Origin: Nitrospirota bacterium
Lineage (GTDB): Bacteria; Nitrospirota; Thermodesulfovibrionia; Thermodesulfovibrionales; Magnetobacteriaceae
Reading direction: 5' to 3'
Length of the DNA stretch: 63,893 bases
Assembly: GCA_015233615.1 (NCBI GenBank)
Contig: JADFXJ010000005.1
Coordinates: 1-63,893 of the forward strand
The first letter of the stretch is position 1. Each line of letters starts with the position of its first letter. The position numbers and the translations under genes were made by a program. Under the pieces are notes generated by a model. The model ran no database searches. It worked only from the letters and a program-made list of their open reading frames with translations, and was not told the DNA's origin. This document shows, piece after piece, positions 8,190 through 16,525 of this stretch.

Positions 8190-9223
8190 CGAAGGTATCC
8201 ATGTGGACGACCGAAACACCCGCAACATTGATCACCTTTCCAAAGACTCAGTTGAAAGCTTGTGGAATTGTTACCCTACAGGTAAACACGGGCTACGGTT
8301 GCAACCAAACCTGCAGGCACTGCCATGTAGCCGGCGGCCCCGAAAGGACGGAAATGCTCGGCGTGGAAACTATAGATACCATATTGGGCATTCTGAAAAA
8401 CTACGACATCAAAACCCTCGATATAACCGGAGGCGCACCCGAGCTTAATCCCAACCTGGGATACCTCATCGGAAAGGCAAGAAAAATCGTAAACCGCGTA
8501 ATCGTGCGCACGAACCTGACCGTACTATTGGAGGAGGCAATGCTGGGCTTCGCCGCCTTTTACAGGGATAACGGCGTGGAGTTGATAGCCTCCCTGCCCC
8601 ACTATACGCAAGATATGGTGGACAGGGTACGCGGCAAAGGGGTTTTTTACAAGAGCATACACGTGCTCAGGCAACTGAACGAAATGGGTTTTGGCACGGG
8701 GCTTCTTACTCTTAATCTCGTATACAATCCCCAGGGGGCCTTTCTGCCTCCATCGCAGCACATTATCGAAGAGCAGTTCAGAAGCGAGCTTTTCGAAAAG
8801 CACTCGGTGCGATTCGACAATCTCTACACCATCTGCAACGTTCCGATAGGGCGGTTTGCCGACTTTCTCAGACGCAGCGGCAACTACGGCAGGTATATGG
8901 AAAGGCTGGCATCGGCATTTAACCTGGGTACGCTGGATGGCGTCATGTGCAGGCGCCTTGTCAGCGTGGGTTGGGATGGCAGTTTATACGATTGCGACTT
9001 TAACCAGGCGGCGCAATTAAAGCTCGATGGCGACTGCCCCCAGCATGTCAGGAACTTCGACTACGACGTTCTGGCCGGGAGGGAGATAACCACCGCCCCC
9101 CATTGCCTGGCCTGTACCGCCGGCCAGGGTTCTACGTGTACCGGCTCTACGTGTGCCGATTCTACGTGTAGCGGTTCCGCACCGGTTCTGCGTGACGGTA
9201 ATTCTATGAGTTCATCCGGTTAA
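8186..9223 (+). CDS. arsS: ArsS-like radical SAM/Cys-rich protein (rSAM/selenodomain system)
   Basis: The 345-residue enzyme binds a 4Fe-4S cluster through C39, C43 and C46 (GCNQTCRHCHVAGG) and has the DITGGAPE motif of radical SAM proteins. The C-terminus carries the family CTAGxGS region (HCLACTAGQGSTC). Relatives include ArsS, which acts in arsenosugar synthesis in cyanobacteria. Here no arsenic methyltransferase is nearby, so the true substrate is open. The gene starts at GTG 8186, overlapping the previous stop; ATG 8201 is an alternative. The last 40 residues hold a 15-nt tandem repeat adding extra STC units, unusual for the family. Confidence 0.85.
   Translation: MTKVSMWTTETPATLITFPKTQLKACGIVTLQVNTGYGCNQTCRHCHVAGGPERTEMLGVETIDTILGILKNYDIKTLDITGGAPELNPNLGYLIGKARKIVNRVIVRTNLTVLLEEAMLGFAAFYRDNGVELIASLPHYTQDMVDRVRGKGVFYKSIHVLRQLNEMGFGTGLLTLNLVYNPQGAFLPPSQHIIEEQFRSELFEKHSVRFDNLYTICNVPIGRFADFLRRSGNYGRYMERLASAFNLGTLDGVMCRRLVSVGWDGSLYDCDFNQAAQLKLDGDCPQHVRNFDYDVLAGREITTAPHCLACTAGQGSTCTGSTCADSTCSGSAPVLRDGNSMSSSG
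9131..9175 (+). repeat. 15-nt in-frame tandem repeat in the ArsS-like gene
   Basis: Three 15-nt units beginning TCTACGTGT encode STCTG, STCAD and STCSG. They multiply a Cys next to the family's own Cys-rich tail, so they could change metal or substrate binding. Confidence 0.85.
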
Positions 9224-9233
9224 CCGGTAAGAT

Positions 9234-10061
9234 ATGATGAAGCAGCCACTGCCGTCCCAGTCGTTCCAACTCCTCAGCAGGGTAAAAAACAGGCTCATAG
9301 CCGCTCTCATTACCGGATTTCCATCGTTATCCGGAAGGTTCCTGAAGGCTTTCGAACCCGTCGAAAACACGGACGTGCCATGGACGCCGGTACAAAAACC
9401 CCTCGGCACGTGCAGGGTAGCTCTTGTAACAACCGCCGGAGTGCATATGGAAGGCCAGCCTCCTTTTAACATGTCGGACCCCGCAGGCGACCCCACCTTC
9501 AGAGCCATAGACGGAGACGTTCCCTCATACGCGCTCACTATAACCCACGACTACTACGGCCACTCCGACGCCGACAAAGATGTAAACATAGTGTTTCCCA
9601 TCGACAGAATGCGGGAATTCGTAAGCGAAGGCGTGATCGGCAGCCTGGCCCGCACCTACTACGGGTTCATGGGGCATATACTGGGCCACAACGTAGAGGA
9701 ACTCGTGAGGCGGTATGCCCCCGATGTGGCAAAGTTACTGCTTGCCGATGGAGTCGACGTAGTGCTGCTTACTCCGGCGTGAGGAACGTGCAATCAATCC
9801 GTCGGGTTGATTCAAAGAGAGATCGAAAGAGCCGGAATCCCTACTATAGGGGTTTCCATAGTGAGACAATATACGGAAAAGGTAAAACCTCCGCGCACCA
9901 TATTCTTAAAATGGCCATTCGGACACCCGCTCGGTGAGCCCTTTAACGTAGCCCAGCAGAGGGCCGTCCTCAAAAAAGTTTTTGCGGCCCTGTACGATAT
10001 AAAAACACCGGGGGAGATAGTGGATGTCCCCTTCAGATGGAAACGGGAGACTTATACTTAG
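9234..10061 (+). CDS. GrdB-like selenoprotein with in-frame UGA (selenocysteine at residue 183)
   Basis: One continuous reading frame of 275 residues is interrupted only by TGA at 9780-9782. Sequence on both sides is typical of glycine/sarcosine/betaine/proline-reductase selenoprotein B proteins: VDVVLLTPA before it and GTCNQ after it match the family motif in which selenocysteine precedes GTC. A perfect SECIS-like hairpin starts 10 nt after the UGA. I therefore read it as selenocysteine, not stop. Classical GrdB attacks substrate amines with selenol; this shorter relative is found with radical SAM/Cys-rich genes and has no assigned reaction. A default caller would report two fragments. It sits between the ArsS-like and glycosyltransferase genes of the operon. 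Confidence 0.85.
9792..9812 (+). promoter_or_regulatory. Bacterial SECIS-like hairpin
   Basis: AATCAATCC (9792-9800) pairs with GGGTTGATT (9804-9812), giving a 9-bp stem with one U-G pair and a three-base loop GTC. The loop lies 19 nt after the UGA, inside the spacing seen in known bacterial SECIS elements, and its first base is the expected G. It is translated as part of the coding sequence. Confidence 0.8.
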
Positions 10062-10130
10062 AGCGCGTTAAGAAATAAGTGAACCATTTGAGCTTATCCT
10101 TATCGATAGCTCTCTATAGGGAGGCAATGC

Positions 10131-10895
10131 TTGAAAACAAGGCAAAGCGTGAAAACGAGAGTTTCAATCGTAATGCCGGTCTTAAATGAAGCCGGCACGC
10201 TTGCACGCACTTTGTCGGGTCTTGAATTAGACGAGGAATGCGAACTTATCGTCGTAGACGGCGGAAGCGGCGACGACACGGCAGAGATAGCCAGGCGGTT
10301 TATCAGCGAGCCTACCGGACGGTTCATAAGCGAGTCGGCAGGCAGGTTTAAATCCGGGTTTACGGGCAGTGTTATAGAATCGCAACGGGGCCGGGGCGCG
10401 CAACTGCACATCGGTGCCGGACTCGCTACCGGAGAGATATTGTTTTTCCTGCACGCCGACTGTGTTGCCCCGCCACGGGCCATAGATGCCATACGCGCCA
10501 CCATGGCCAACGGCACGATATTGGCCGGAGCCTTTGACCTGGCCATCGACTCATCGCGTACAATCTTCAGATTCATAGAGTTTGCCGCCAACTTACGCAG
10601 CCGCCTGACTAACGTGCCATACGGAGACCAGGGGTTGTTTATGCGCAAGGCCGACTACGTAAACACCGGTGGCTTCAGCCCCATCCCGCTAATGGAGGAC
10701 GTCGAGTTTGCGTTAAGGTTAAGAAAACGCGGACGGGTAGTTTTCCTTAAGGATAGGATCACGAGTTCCCCCAGAAGATGGGAAGAGGAAGGCATCGTTT
10801 ACACTACGGTGAGAAACTGGACGCTTGTCTTTCTTTACACTGTCTTCGGAGTATCACCACGCGCCTTAAAGCGGCGTTACAGGGATGCAAGGTGA
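10131..10895 (+). CDS. TIGR04283-type family 2 glycosyltransferase (rSAM/selenodomain-associated)
   Basis: This 254-residue GT-A enzyme begins VSIVMPVLNEAGTL and has the nucleotide-binding ELIVVDGGSGDDT, the acceptor-side FLHADC (DxD-like) and the YGDQGLFMRK and MEDVEFALRLRKRG motifs. It is expected to transfer a sugar in the same pathway as the ArsS-like enzyme. The start is TTG 10131, six bases after GGAGG; a nearer ATG (10127) is out of frame. A three-unit 24-nt repeat adds about 24 residues (RFISEPTG-like) between the nucleotide motif and VIESQRGRGAQL. In relatives this stretch is short. Confidence 0.88.
   Translation: MKTRQSVKTRVSIVMPVLNEAGTLARTLSGLELDEECELIVVDGGSGDDTAEIARRFISEPTGRFISESAGRFKSGFTGSVIESQRGRGAQLHIGAGLATGEILFFLHADCVAPPRAIDAIRATMANGTILAGAFDLAIDSSRTIFRFIEFAANLRSRLTNVPYGDQGLFMRKADYVNTGGFSPIPLMEDVEFALRLRKRGRVVFLKDRITSSPRRWEEEGIVYTTVRNWTLVFLYTVFGVSPRALKRRYRDAR
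10296..10367 (+). repeat. 24-nt in-frame tandem repeat in the glycosyltransferase gene
   Basis: Three 24-nt units (10296-10319, 10320-10343, 10344-10367) encode RFISEPTG, RFISESAG and RFKSGFTG in sequence. The third unit has drifted most. Confidence 0.85.
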
Positions 10896-11004
10896 AAGCA
10901 CAAGCGAAGGCGTTATGATTAACACCAGGTCAATCATAATAAGTAATATGAGATTATCGATACCCAGCGTTTTGGTAGTTTCCGGGGGGCGTTGCGGGGG
11001 CCCC

Positions 11005-11023
11005 GCGAATGCGGCTGACGGCT
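11005..11023. repeat. Dispersed repeat GCGAATGCGGCTGACGGCT
   Basis: This is a forward copy of the element also present at 2461-2479 (reverse) and 28911-28930. It lies in the 251-bp gap between the two glycosyltransferase-like genes, within a GC-rich stretch that also contains GGGGGCCCC. Any peptide read through it is probably not real. Confidence 0.75.
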
Positions 11024-11146
11024 CACCCCAGCACAGAAGGGGTAGCGAAAGGACGCGTCCTTTGCGGCCGAAGCGAGGGGAAGGCTTTCCCCTCCTCATC
11101 TCTTGTACTTTAACTACTGTTATGGCTGCAACTTCGTATAAACGTT

Positions 11147-11788
11147 ATGGTTAAGGATGGAGCCATAGTAGTTTTTGCCCGGGCACCTGAACCGTCGAAA
11201 GTGAAGACGCGGCTCAAGGACGCCTTAACCGAAGGCCAGCGTGTTTCCCTCTACGTTCGCCTGATGGAAAAGGCTATCGACGCAGCACAAGGCATAGATG
11301 GAGCCGACGCATACATTGCCTTTACACCGGACGACGCAGCGGGATACTTCCATCGATACCGCCTGCCTGCGTTTCCACAGAGGGGCGCAGACATTGGCGA
11401 AAGGATGGATAACGCACTGCAACACCTCTTTAGCCTGGGGTACGGCAAGGCCGTCCTCATAGGCTGTGACATTCCGCACATAAGCACGGAAATCCTGGCC
11501 GGGGCATTCAGAGAACTCGACGTTGCAGGCGGTACTACAAACGGCTTAAAAGTGGTCTTTGGGCCAACTTTTGACGGGGGTTATTACCTGGTAGGGCTGA
11601 GACGGGGAGATTCCGGAAGCGCTTCGATGCTTTTCAGGGGTATTCCGTGGTCTACCGGAGAGGTGCTTAACATGACGCTGCAAAAAGCCCGGGAGAAAGG
11701 TTACGAAGTCACGCTATTGGAAACGCTTCGGGACGTAGACACGCCGGAAGACCTCGACGGGCTGGGTGAGTGGATATTGTCTATTTAG
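11147..11788 (+). CDS. TIGR04282-type glycosyltransferase/nucleotidyltransferase-like protein (CofC fold)
   Basis: The 213-residue protein opens with AIVVFARAPEPSKVKTRL, the hallmark of the CofC-like family found with rSAM/selenodomain genes. It also has IGCDIPHIS and FGPTFDGGYYLVGL, matching nucleotide-sugar and metal-binding parts of the fold. It is the last gene of the operon and probably acts with the neighbouring family 2 transferase on the same small-molecule product. The start ATG lacks a strong ribosome site. The reverse-strand toxin gene converges on it and overlaps its end by 8 bp. Confidence 0.88.
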   Translation: MVKDGAIVVFARAPEPSKVKTRLKDALTEGQRVSLYVRLMEKAIDAAQGIDGADAYIAFTPDDAAGYFHRYRLPAFPQRGADIGERMDNALQHLFSLGYGKAVLIGCDIPHISTEILAGAFRELDVAGGTTNGLKVVFGPTFDGGYYLVGLRRGDSGSASMLFRGIPWSTGEVLNMTLQKAREKGYEVTLLETLRDVDTPEDLDGLGEWILSI

Positions 11789-12029
11789 GGTGTTTGCATA
11801 TAGTAATGATCACGTAGGCATCTCCCTCAATACAAAAATAAGCCCGATATTCTTTATTGATCCGAGCCTGCCAGATATCCTGGCTTTCGTTATATTTTTT
11901 AGTCCGCAGAGAAGGATAACGGATGTCTTTCAGGAGAGCCTCTAATTGTTTATCAACCAAAGTCCGCAACTTTTCCGTTAGATACTCGTAGTCTTTTAGA
12001 GCTTTGGCAGTAAATAGAAGTTTCTTGCT
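11781..12029 (-). CDS. RelE/ParE-family toxin remnant without a standard start codon
   Basis: The open frame encodes KKLLFTAKALKDYEYL and later QARINKEYRAYFCIEGD, a RelE/ParE-type mRNA interferase pattern (basic strand, Tyr/Arg near the end). No ATG or GTG lies between the upstream in-frame stop (12030-12032) and the core. The only candidates are TTG codons at 11978 and 11969, which would cut off the first strands. Relatives normally begin with Met just before KLLFT. It overlaps the antitoxin 3' end by 34 bp. It may be inactive; see the finding on the antitoxin-toxin junction. Confidence 0.6.
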   Translation of the reverse strand, partial: SKKLLFTAKALKDYEYLTEKLRTLVDKQLEALLKDIRYPSLRTKKYNESQDIWQARINKEYRAYFCIEGDAYVIITICKHPK

Positions 12030-12280
12030 TTAGGGAGAGCGTCTTTAAACTCCTTAACACTGTCAAAGGGGCCAAATACCCGACCTTCCTGGTAGTCCTT
12101 CAACCCGTCAGCAATAGAGGCTTCAGCGCTTTCTCTGTCTAAGACCACTTTAGGCTTAAAAACGATGGCCTTATCCTGAAAAACTACTTCTAAAATATCC
12201 CCTTCCTTGATGTGTGCTTTTTCCCGAATCTCAGTCGGGATAGTAACTTGAAATTTATTTTTTACCTTTACCAATGGCAT
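11996..12280 (-). CDS. AbrB/MazE-type antitoxin
   Basis: This protein has 94 residues from ATG 12280, which is well spaced after AGGAG. The N-terminus PLVKVKNKFQVTIPTEIREKAHIKEGD is a typical swapped-hairpin AbrB DNA-binding domain, which usually represses its own operon. The C-terminal part (about 55-85) should bind the toxin. The last dozen residues (KARNFYLLPKL) look unlike the family and overlap the toxin frame, consistent with loss of the original stop codon. Confidence 0.8.
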   Translation of the reverse strand: MPLVKVKNKFQVTIPTEIREKAHIKEGDILEVVFQDKAIVFKPKVVLDRESAEASIADGLKDYQEGRVFGPFDSVKEFKDALPKARNFYLLPKL

Positions 12281-12427
12281 GATAATTTCTCCTGACTTGA
12301 GTTCAGGTTCGAAAGTTGTAAAATACAACAGTTATACTTCCATTATAGCATGAAGGATTAACCCGTCAACAGGGTGCAGAGGGGGGCGGAAAAATCCCTC
12401 TCGAAATTGGTTGTCTCAATCGCTTTA

Positions 12428-13750
12428 TCAGAAAATCTGTTTTATTATTTCGTCGTATTGCCGCAACTGTTCTTCCATGAATCCCAGTTTCCCGTGGAAT
12501 ACTATGGCGTCCTTCGGGCATACGCAGAAGCAGTAAAGACAATGAATGCATTGGCTATGGTTTTTCTCCGGACTGTGGTCTTTCCCCGAACTACCGTCTT
12601 TCTCCGGACTGTCACCTTTCTCCGGATTATGGCCGTTTCCCGAACTATGGCCGTTTCCCGCAGATTCGGGCATAGCCATCCCTATCGGGCAGTAGTCTGC
12701 ACATTTTTTGCATCCTTTGCATTTCTGATCGTCGATGGAGATTCCTTCGCACTCCATCTCTTCCTTTAAGGACACGTCCTGTCTGAACCCGGTGGCGCAG
12801 AGGATCCTAACCCCCAGTTCGCTAGAGCAGATGCGATCGAACATGGCCGTGTTTCGTATAGCCGGGAAACGCAGTCTGCGTCCGTGAATAAGCGTGGCCA
12901 GGGGGCCCGCCTTTGGCGGTTTAAACCGGTAGGTAACGCTAAGAGGAAATTCTTCGGCAAACCTGAGATGCTCTTCGGTTATTATCCCCCTTTTAATGGC
13001 AACCCTGAGAGGTGCTACCTGCTCCGGGGAAAAAGATACAAACCGCGCGCACACAAGATCGACTATAAACGGATCGGTACCGAAAAAAAGAGTTCCGGTC
13101 TTTATGGGAATACCACGCGTGGGCCCCGAACCCTCCATGGATATGACACCGTCTACTATGTGGAGAGTAGGTTTTATTGCCAGGTTCAGGTCCACGACGT
13201 TGTCGGCTAAGGCACCGTAGATCTTTTTATTGTCCGCCCGGCCAACGAGGCAGCCCATCATGTTTTTCAGGCAGACGGCCATGCCCGACCCGAAATGGGT
13301 CTTGAGCTTGGCCAGGTTTATAAGCATGGCGCTTTCTATAACTTCCCTGGCAACTCCGGCTTTTACGCCATTTTCTAAATCCACCCAACGCGGCTCGGAG
13401 CAGTTGAGGTCACGAGCTTCGTAGCCGTAGTGGCGGGCAAGCAGATCCACTCTCAGCCCGGATATAGCACTTATGCCGCTTCCGAAAAAACCTACGTTGG
13501 CACCCTCACCCACGACTACGTTTACGTAGCCCTCATCCCTGAGAAATTCGAGCAAGGCGGCAATTACCCTGAGGTCCGTGGTGTTGCCCGTCAGAGAGTT
13601 CATATTACTGTTTAGGTCGGGTTTTATGAGGACGCCGGCCTTTTTGTCTTTCGGCAGGAGGTCTGCATACCTGTGTTTAAGCGTAACTTTGATGGCCGTT
13701 TTTATTTCGCCAAGCGTTTCGGCCCTGGCCATGTCAAACCTGAAATCCAT
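12428..13750 (-). CDS. DUF362 protein with C-terminal ferredoxin-like domain
   Basis: In this 440-residue protein, residues 1-310 match DUF362 (VLIKPDLNSN, VVVGEGANVG, LAKLKTHFGSGMAVCLKNMMG). The C-terminal part carries a two-cluster ferredoxin pattern: CKGCKKCADYCP, then CIHCLYCFCVCP. It may bind two 4Fe-4S clusters; its reaction is unknown. Between the two Cys motifs lies an insertion of about 36 residues (GNGHSSGNGH, SPEKDGSSGK) made by an 18-nt tandem repeat. Ferredoxin loops there are normally about 20 residues or fewer. The start has AGAGGTGAG upstream. It is transcribed away from the oligopeptide-binding gene. Confidence 0.85.
   Translation of the reverse strand: MDFRFDMARAETLGEIKTAIKVTLKHRYADLLPKDKKAGVLIKPDLNSNMNSLTGNTTDLRVIAALLEFLRDEGYVNVVVGEGANVGFFGSGISAISGLRVDLLARHYGYEARDLNCSEPRWVDLENGVKAGVAREVIESAMLINLAKLKTHFGSGMAVCLKNMMGCLVGRADNKKIYGALADNVVDLNLAIKPTLHIVDGVISMEGSGPTRGIPIKTGTLFFGTDPFIVDLVCARFVSFSPEQVAPLRVAIKRGIITEEHLRFAEEFPLSVTYRFKPPKAGPLATLIHGRRLRFPAIRNTAMFDRICSSELGVRILCATGFRQDVSLKEEMECEGISIDDQKCKGCKKCADYCPIGMAMPESAGNGHSSGNGHNPEKGDSPEKDGSSGKDHSPEKNHSQCIHCLYCFCVCPKDAIVFHGKLGFMEEQLRQYDEIIKQIF
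12563..12670 (-). repeat. 18-nt in-frame tandem repeat inside the DUF362 ferredoxin domain
   Basis: Six degenerate 18-nt units run from 12563 to 12670, each resembling TTTCTCCGGACTGTGGTC on the plus strand. On the coding strand they give alternating Gly/Asn/His and Ser-Pro-Glu-Lys-like hexapeptides. Confidence 0.85.
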
Positions 13751-14050
13751 TATCTCACCTCTTTCATCTTACCCGCGATCTTTTCAACCGGCGGCACATC
13801 GGCCTCAGAGTCGAAAAGGGCAACCGGCAAACCGAGCACCTCATTAATAATATCACAAAGGGCGCAATATTTGTCCACATTCATGATTTTAAGCGGCACC
13901 CTTGCTTTTTTATTCACCCCGTCTAAATACTACGTTACGAAAAATGCCCCGATTGTTATATAATGTTGCATAATGTTATATGATTATTGCTAAATTATTA
14001 TTATACGTCCGATTGTGCATCAAATTTTAAGACAAAGTACCATTTAAGGA
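13751..14050. other. Divergent intergenic region
   Basis: This is a 300-bp gap between divergent genes, AT-rich near 13950-14000 with repeated ATAATGTT. A weak candidate promoter for the rightward gene is TTGTTA (13953-13958), 17 nt, TTATAT (13976-13981). I see no gene or convincing regulatory element beyond that. Confidence 0.35.
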
Positions 14051-15799
14051 ATGATTTCTATCAGAGAAAGTTTAATTGGCCCGATCGCATGGTGGAGACA
14101 GCTTGCGCCGTACAGACTGCCCGCATTGGCGGCTCTCGCGGTGGCTATCCTGATGTTTACGGCCTCATGCGACAAGCGCGCTACAGGTACCCCTATTGAC
14201 ACCGCAACCAGTACCCAAACTAAGGCCACAGCCAGTACCGCAACAAAGACCGGGACTCAAACCTCCGTAGGCGTTGCGGCCTATGGCGATGCCCTGGTGG
14301 AAGGCACCATCGGCGAGCCCTCTATTCTTATCTCCATGCTTGCGGGCGACACCGCCTCTCACGAGGTGGCAGGCCTCATGTTCAACGGTCTGGTCAAGTA
14401 TGGCACTGACCTTAACATCATCGGTGATCTCGCCGGGTCATGGGACATCGACGGCCTCACCATCACCTTCCACCTCAGAAAGGGCGTACGGTGGACCGAC
14501 GGCGTAGAGTTCACCGCAGACGACGTCATGTTTGGTTATAAGACGATAATAGACAAAAAGACCCCCACGGCTTACAACGAGGATTTTTTGCAGGTGAAAA
14601 AGGCGGAGGTAATCGACAGGTACACTTTCCGGGTAACTTACGACAAACCTTTCGCTTCGGCCCTTAGTAGCTGGGGAGACCTGGTGGTGCTTCCAAAGCA
14701 TATACTGGATGGCAAGGATATTACGAAAGACAAGTTCGGCCGTAATCCGGTTGGACTTGGCCCTTTCAAGCTCCAGCGCTGGATACCGGGCCAGGAGGTG
14801 TTAATGGCCTCAAACCACGATTACTTCGAAGGCAGGCCCTTCCTGGATAATTACGTATTCCGCATCATCCCGGATCAGTCCACCATGTTTCTGGAACTTC
14901 AGACCGGCGGCATCGATTATATGGGCCTCACCCCCATTCAGTACACTCGCCAGACGAACTCGCCTTTTTTCAAGGCCAACTTCAACAAGTACCGCTATCC
15001 CCTCTTCAACTATACGTACCTGGCCTTCAACCTGAAGCATCCCTACTTCAAGGACAAGCGGGTGCGCCAGGCCATAGCTTACGCCATAAACAAGGACGAG
15101 ATTATAAGCGTCGTCCTCTTTGGCCTCGGCAGCCAGGCTACCGGCCCGTACGTGCCAAAGACCTGGCCATACAATCCCAACGTCAATAAATACGTCTATA
15201 ACCCCGCAAAGGCTAAGGCACTCCTGGCCGAATCAGGATGGAAAGATACCGGTGGCGACGGCATATTGAGAAAAGATGGAAAACTTTTCGAGTTCACTAT
15301 ACTGACAAACATGGGCAACTCCCTGCGTATGAAGACCGCCACCATTATCCAGTGGCACCTCAGGCAAATCGGTATAAAGGTAAACGTACGTACCCTCGAG
15401 TGGAGTACTTTCATAAACGAGTTTGTGGACAAGCGGCGATTCGAAACCGTACTTCTGGGTTGGTCCATAGGCATGGACGCAGACCAATATGACATATGGC
15501 ACTCCTCCAAGATGAAGGAGAAGGAGTTCAACTTCGTTAGCTACGGCAACCCGGAGGTGGATCGACTCCTCGAAGAGGGCAGACGCACCTTCGATATAGA
15601 AAAGCGTAAGAAGGCATACTACCGTCTTCAGGAGATACTTGCCGACGACCTCCCCTACGTTTTCCTTTACGTGCCCGACTCCCTGCCCATCGTCCACAAG
15701 AGGTTCGAAAACATAATACCATCCCCGATAGGAATCGGCTATAACCTGCCGAAGTGGTACGTACCCAAAGATCTGCAAAAAAACAGGATAATCGAATAA
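14051..15799 (+). CDS. Peptide/nickel ABC transporter substrate-binding lipoprotein
   Basis: The 582-residue family 5 solute-binding protein has a hydrophobic leader ending in MFTASC, a lipobox that predicts lipid attachment at that Cys and anchoring in the periplasm. Then comes a Thr/Ala-rich spacer of about 45 residues and the SBP_bac_5 fold (GLMFNGLVKYG, WTDGVEFTADDVMFGYK, VRQAIAYAINKDEI). It would bind oligopeptides or a metal chelate for an ABC importer, but no permease or ATPase genes are adjacent, so it is an orphan receptor here. The spacer is low complexity with repeated TxT units, in line with the repeat-rich style of this genome. Confidence 0.88.
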   Translation: MISIRESLIGPIAWWRQLAPYRLPALAALAVAILMFTASCDKRATGTPIDTATSTQTKATASTATKTGTQTSVGVAAYGDALVEGTIGEPSILISMLAGDTASHEVAGLMFNGLVKYGTDLNIIGDLAGSWDIDGLTITFHLRKGVRWTDGVEFTADDVMFGYKTIIDKKTPTAYNEDFLQVKKAEVIDRYTFRVTYDKPFASALSSWGDLVVLPKHILDGKDITKDKFGRNPVGLGPFKLQRWIPGQEVLMASNHDYFEGRPFLDNYVFRIIPDQSTMFLELQTGGIDYMGLTPIQYTRQTNSPFFKANFNKYRYPLFNYTYLAFNLKHPYFKDKRVRQAIAYAINKDEIISVVLFGLGSQATGPYVPKTWPYNPNVNKYVYNPAKAKALLAESGWKDTGGDGILRKDGKLFEFTILTNMGNSLRMKTATIIQWHLRQIGIKVNVRTLEWSTFINEFVDKRRFETVLLGWSIGMDADQYDIWHSSKMKEKEFNFVSYGNPEVDRLLEEGRRTFDIEKRKKAYYRLQEILADDLPYVFLYVPDSLPIVHKRFENIIPSPIGIGYNLPKWYVPKDLQKNRIIE

Positions 15800-15908
15800 A
15801 GCAAACCATACTCATATTCGAATCATACTCTCCCCGGCAAGAGGTATTTACGAAAGATCACTACGAGAGGTAATTCGAGAGGCAATTAATTAACGAGAGG
15901 CAATTAAA

Positions 15909-16331
15909 ATGAGATACGTTAAATTTGGCGATAAATACGTAATCAGGGTCGACCGCGGCGAGGAGGTAGTGGAGACGCTCAGGAATTTTTGCGGCGCCCA
16001 CGGCATAAAAGCCGGCGTAATAACCGGATTAGGGGCCACCAACAAGGCTATTGTCGGCCTCTTTGAGACTGCCGCTAAAATCTACCATTCAACGGAACTT
16101 TCGGGCGACTATGAGATAGTCCAACTAAACGGCAACGTCTCCACACTGGACGGGGCCCCCTACGTGCACATACACGCAGTGTTGTCGGACTCTCGGTTCT
16201 TGTGCTACGGCGGGCATCTGAATTCGGCCATAGTAAGTGCCACTTGCGAGTGTACGCTAACCGCGATAGACGGTGAAGTGCCACGCTCCTTTAGCGACGA
16301 GATCGGGTTAAATCTCTACGACCTTCGGTAA
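15909..16331 (+). CDS. PPC (DUF296) domain protein
   Basis: This 140-residue protein matches the PPC fold seen alone in bacteria and attached to AT-hooks in plants. It shows GIKAGVITGLGA, YVHIHAVLSD and GGHL, in which the His residues form a likely metal site of the trimeric fold. DNA binding is often proposed, but no AT-hook is present and the role is unknown. The start follows a repeated AT-rich segment in which CGAGAGGCAATTA-like units occur three times (about 15867-15906), so a ribosome-site-like AGAGG is reiterated. Confidence 0.8.
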   Translation: MRYVKFGDKYVIRVDRGEEVVETLRNFCGAHGIKAGVITGLGATNKAIVGLFETAAKIYHSTELSGDYEIVQLNGNVSTLDGAPYVHIHAVLSDSRFLCYGGHLNSAIVSATCECTLTAIDGEVPRSFSDEIGLNLYDLR

Positions 16332-16390
16332 GAAAGGGCCTATCGCGGGTACTTCGGCAGGGAATGGGCACTTCGACGGGAAATTTAGAA

Positions 16391-16420
16391 TTGTCTGCTT
16401 TCTAAATGGAAGCCTATAAT
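16391..16420 (+). promoter_or_regulatory. Promoter for the TonB-dependent receptor
   Basis: TTGTCT (16391-16396), an 18-nt spacer and a perfect TATAAT (16415-16420). ATAATGATA at the -10 is reminiscent of half a Fur box but too weak to claim iron control. The leader of about 100 nt shows no riboswitch I recognise. Confidence 0.6.
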
Positions 16421-16525
16421 GATAGAATTAAAGATATCGTGAAGTGAGGCGTTCGGTAGAAGAATCGCCCCAATTGGGTGGTAACAAGATCAAAGAGGCG
16501 CTTTCGTGTTTACAGGAGGTTGGAT

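Noticed and set aside
10885-11154. Small gene between the two glycosyltransferase-like genes
   Set aside because: It runs through a dispersed repeat, overlaps the preceding gene and has no conserved pattern.
12563-12670. CRISPR-like array
   Set aside because: Units are contiguous without spacers and stay in the reading frame of a conserved gene; no cas genes are present in the window.
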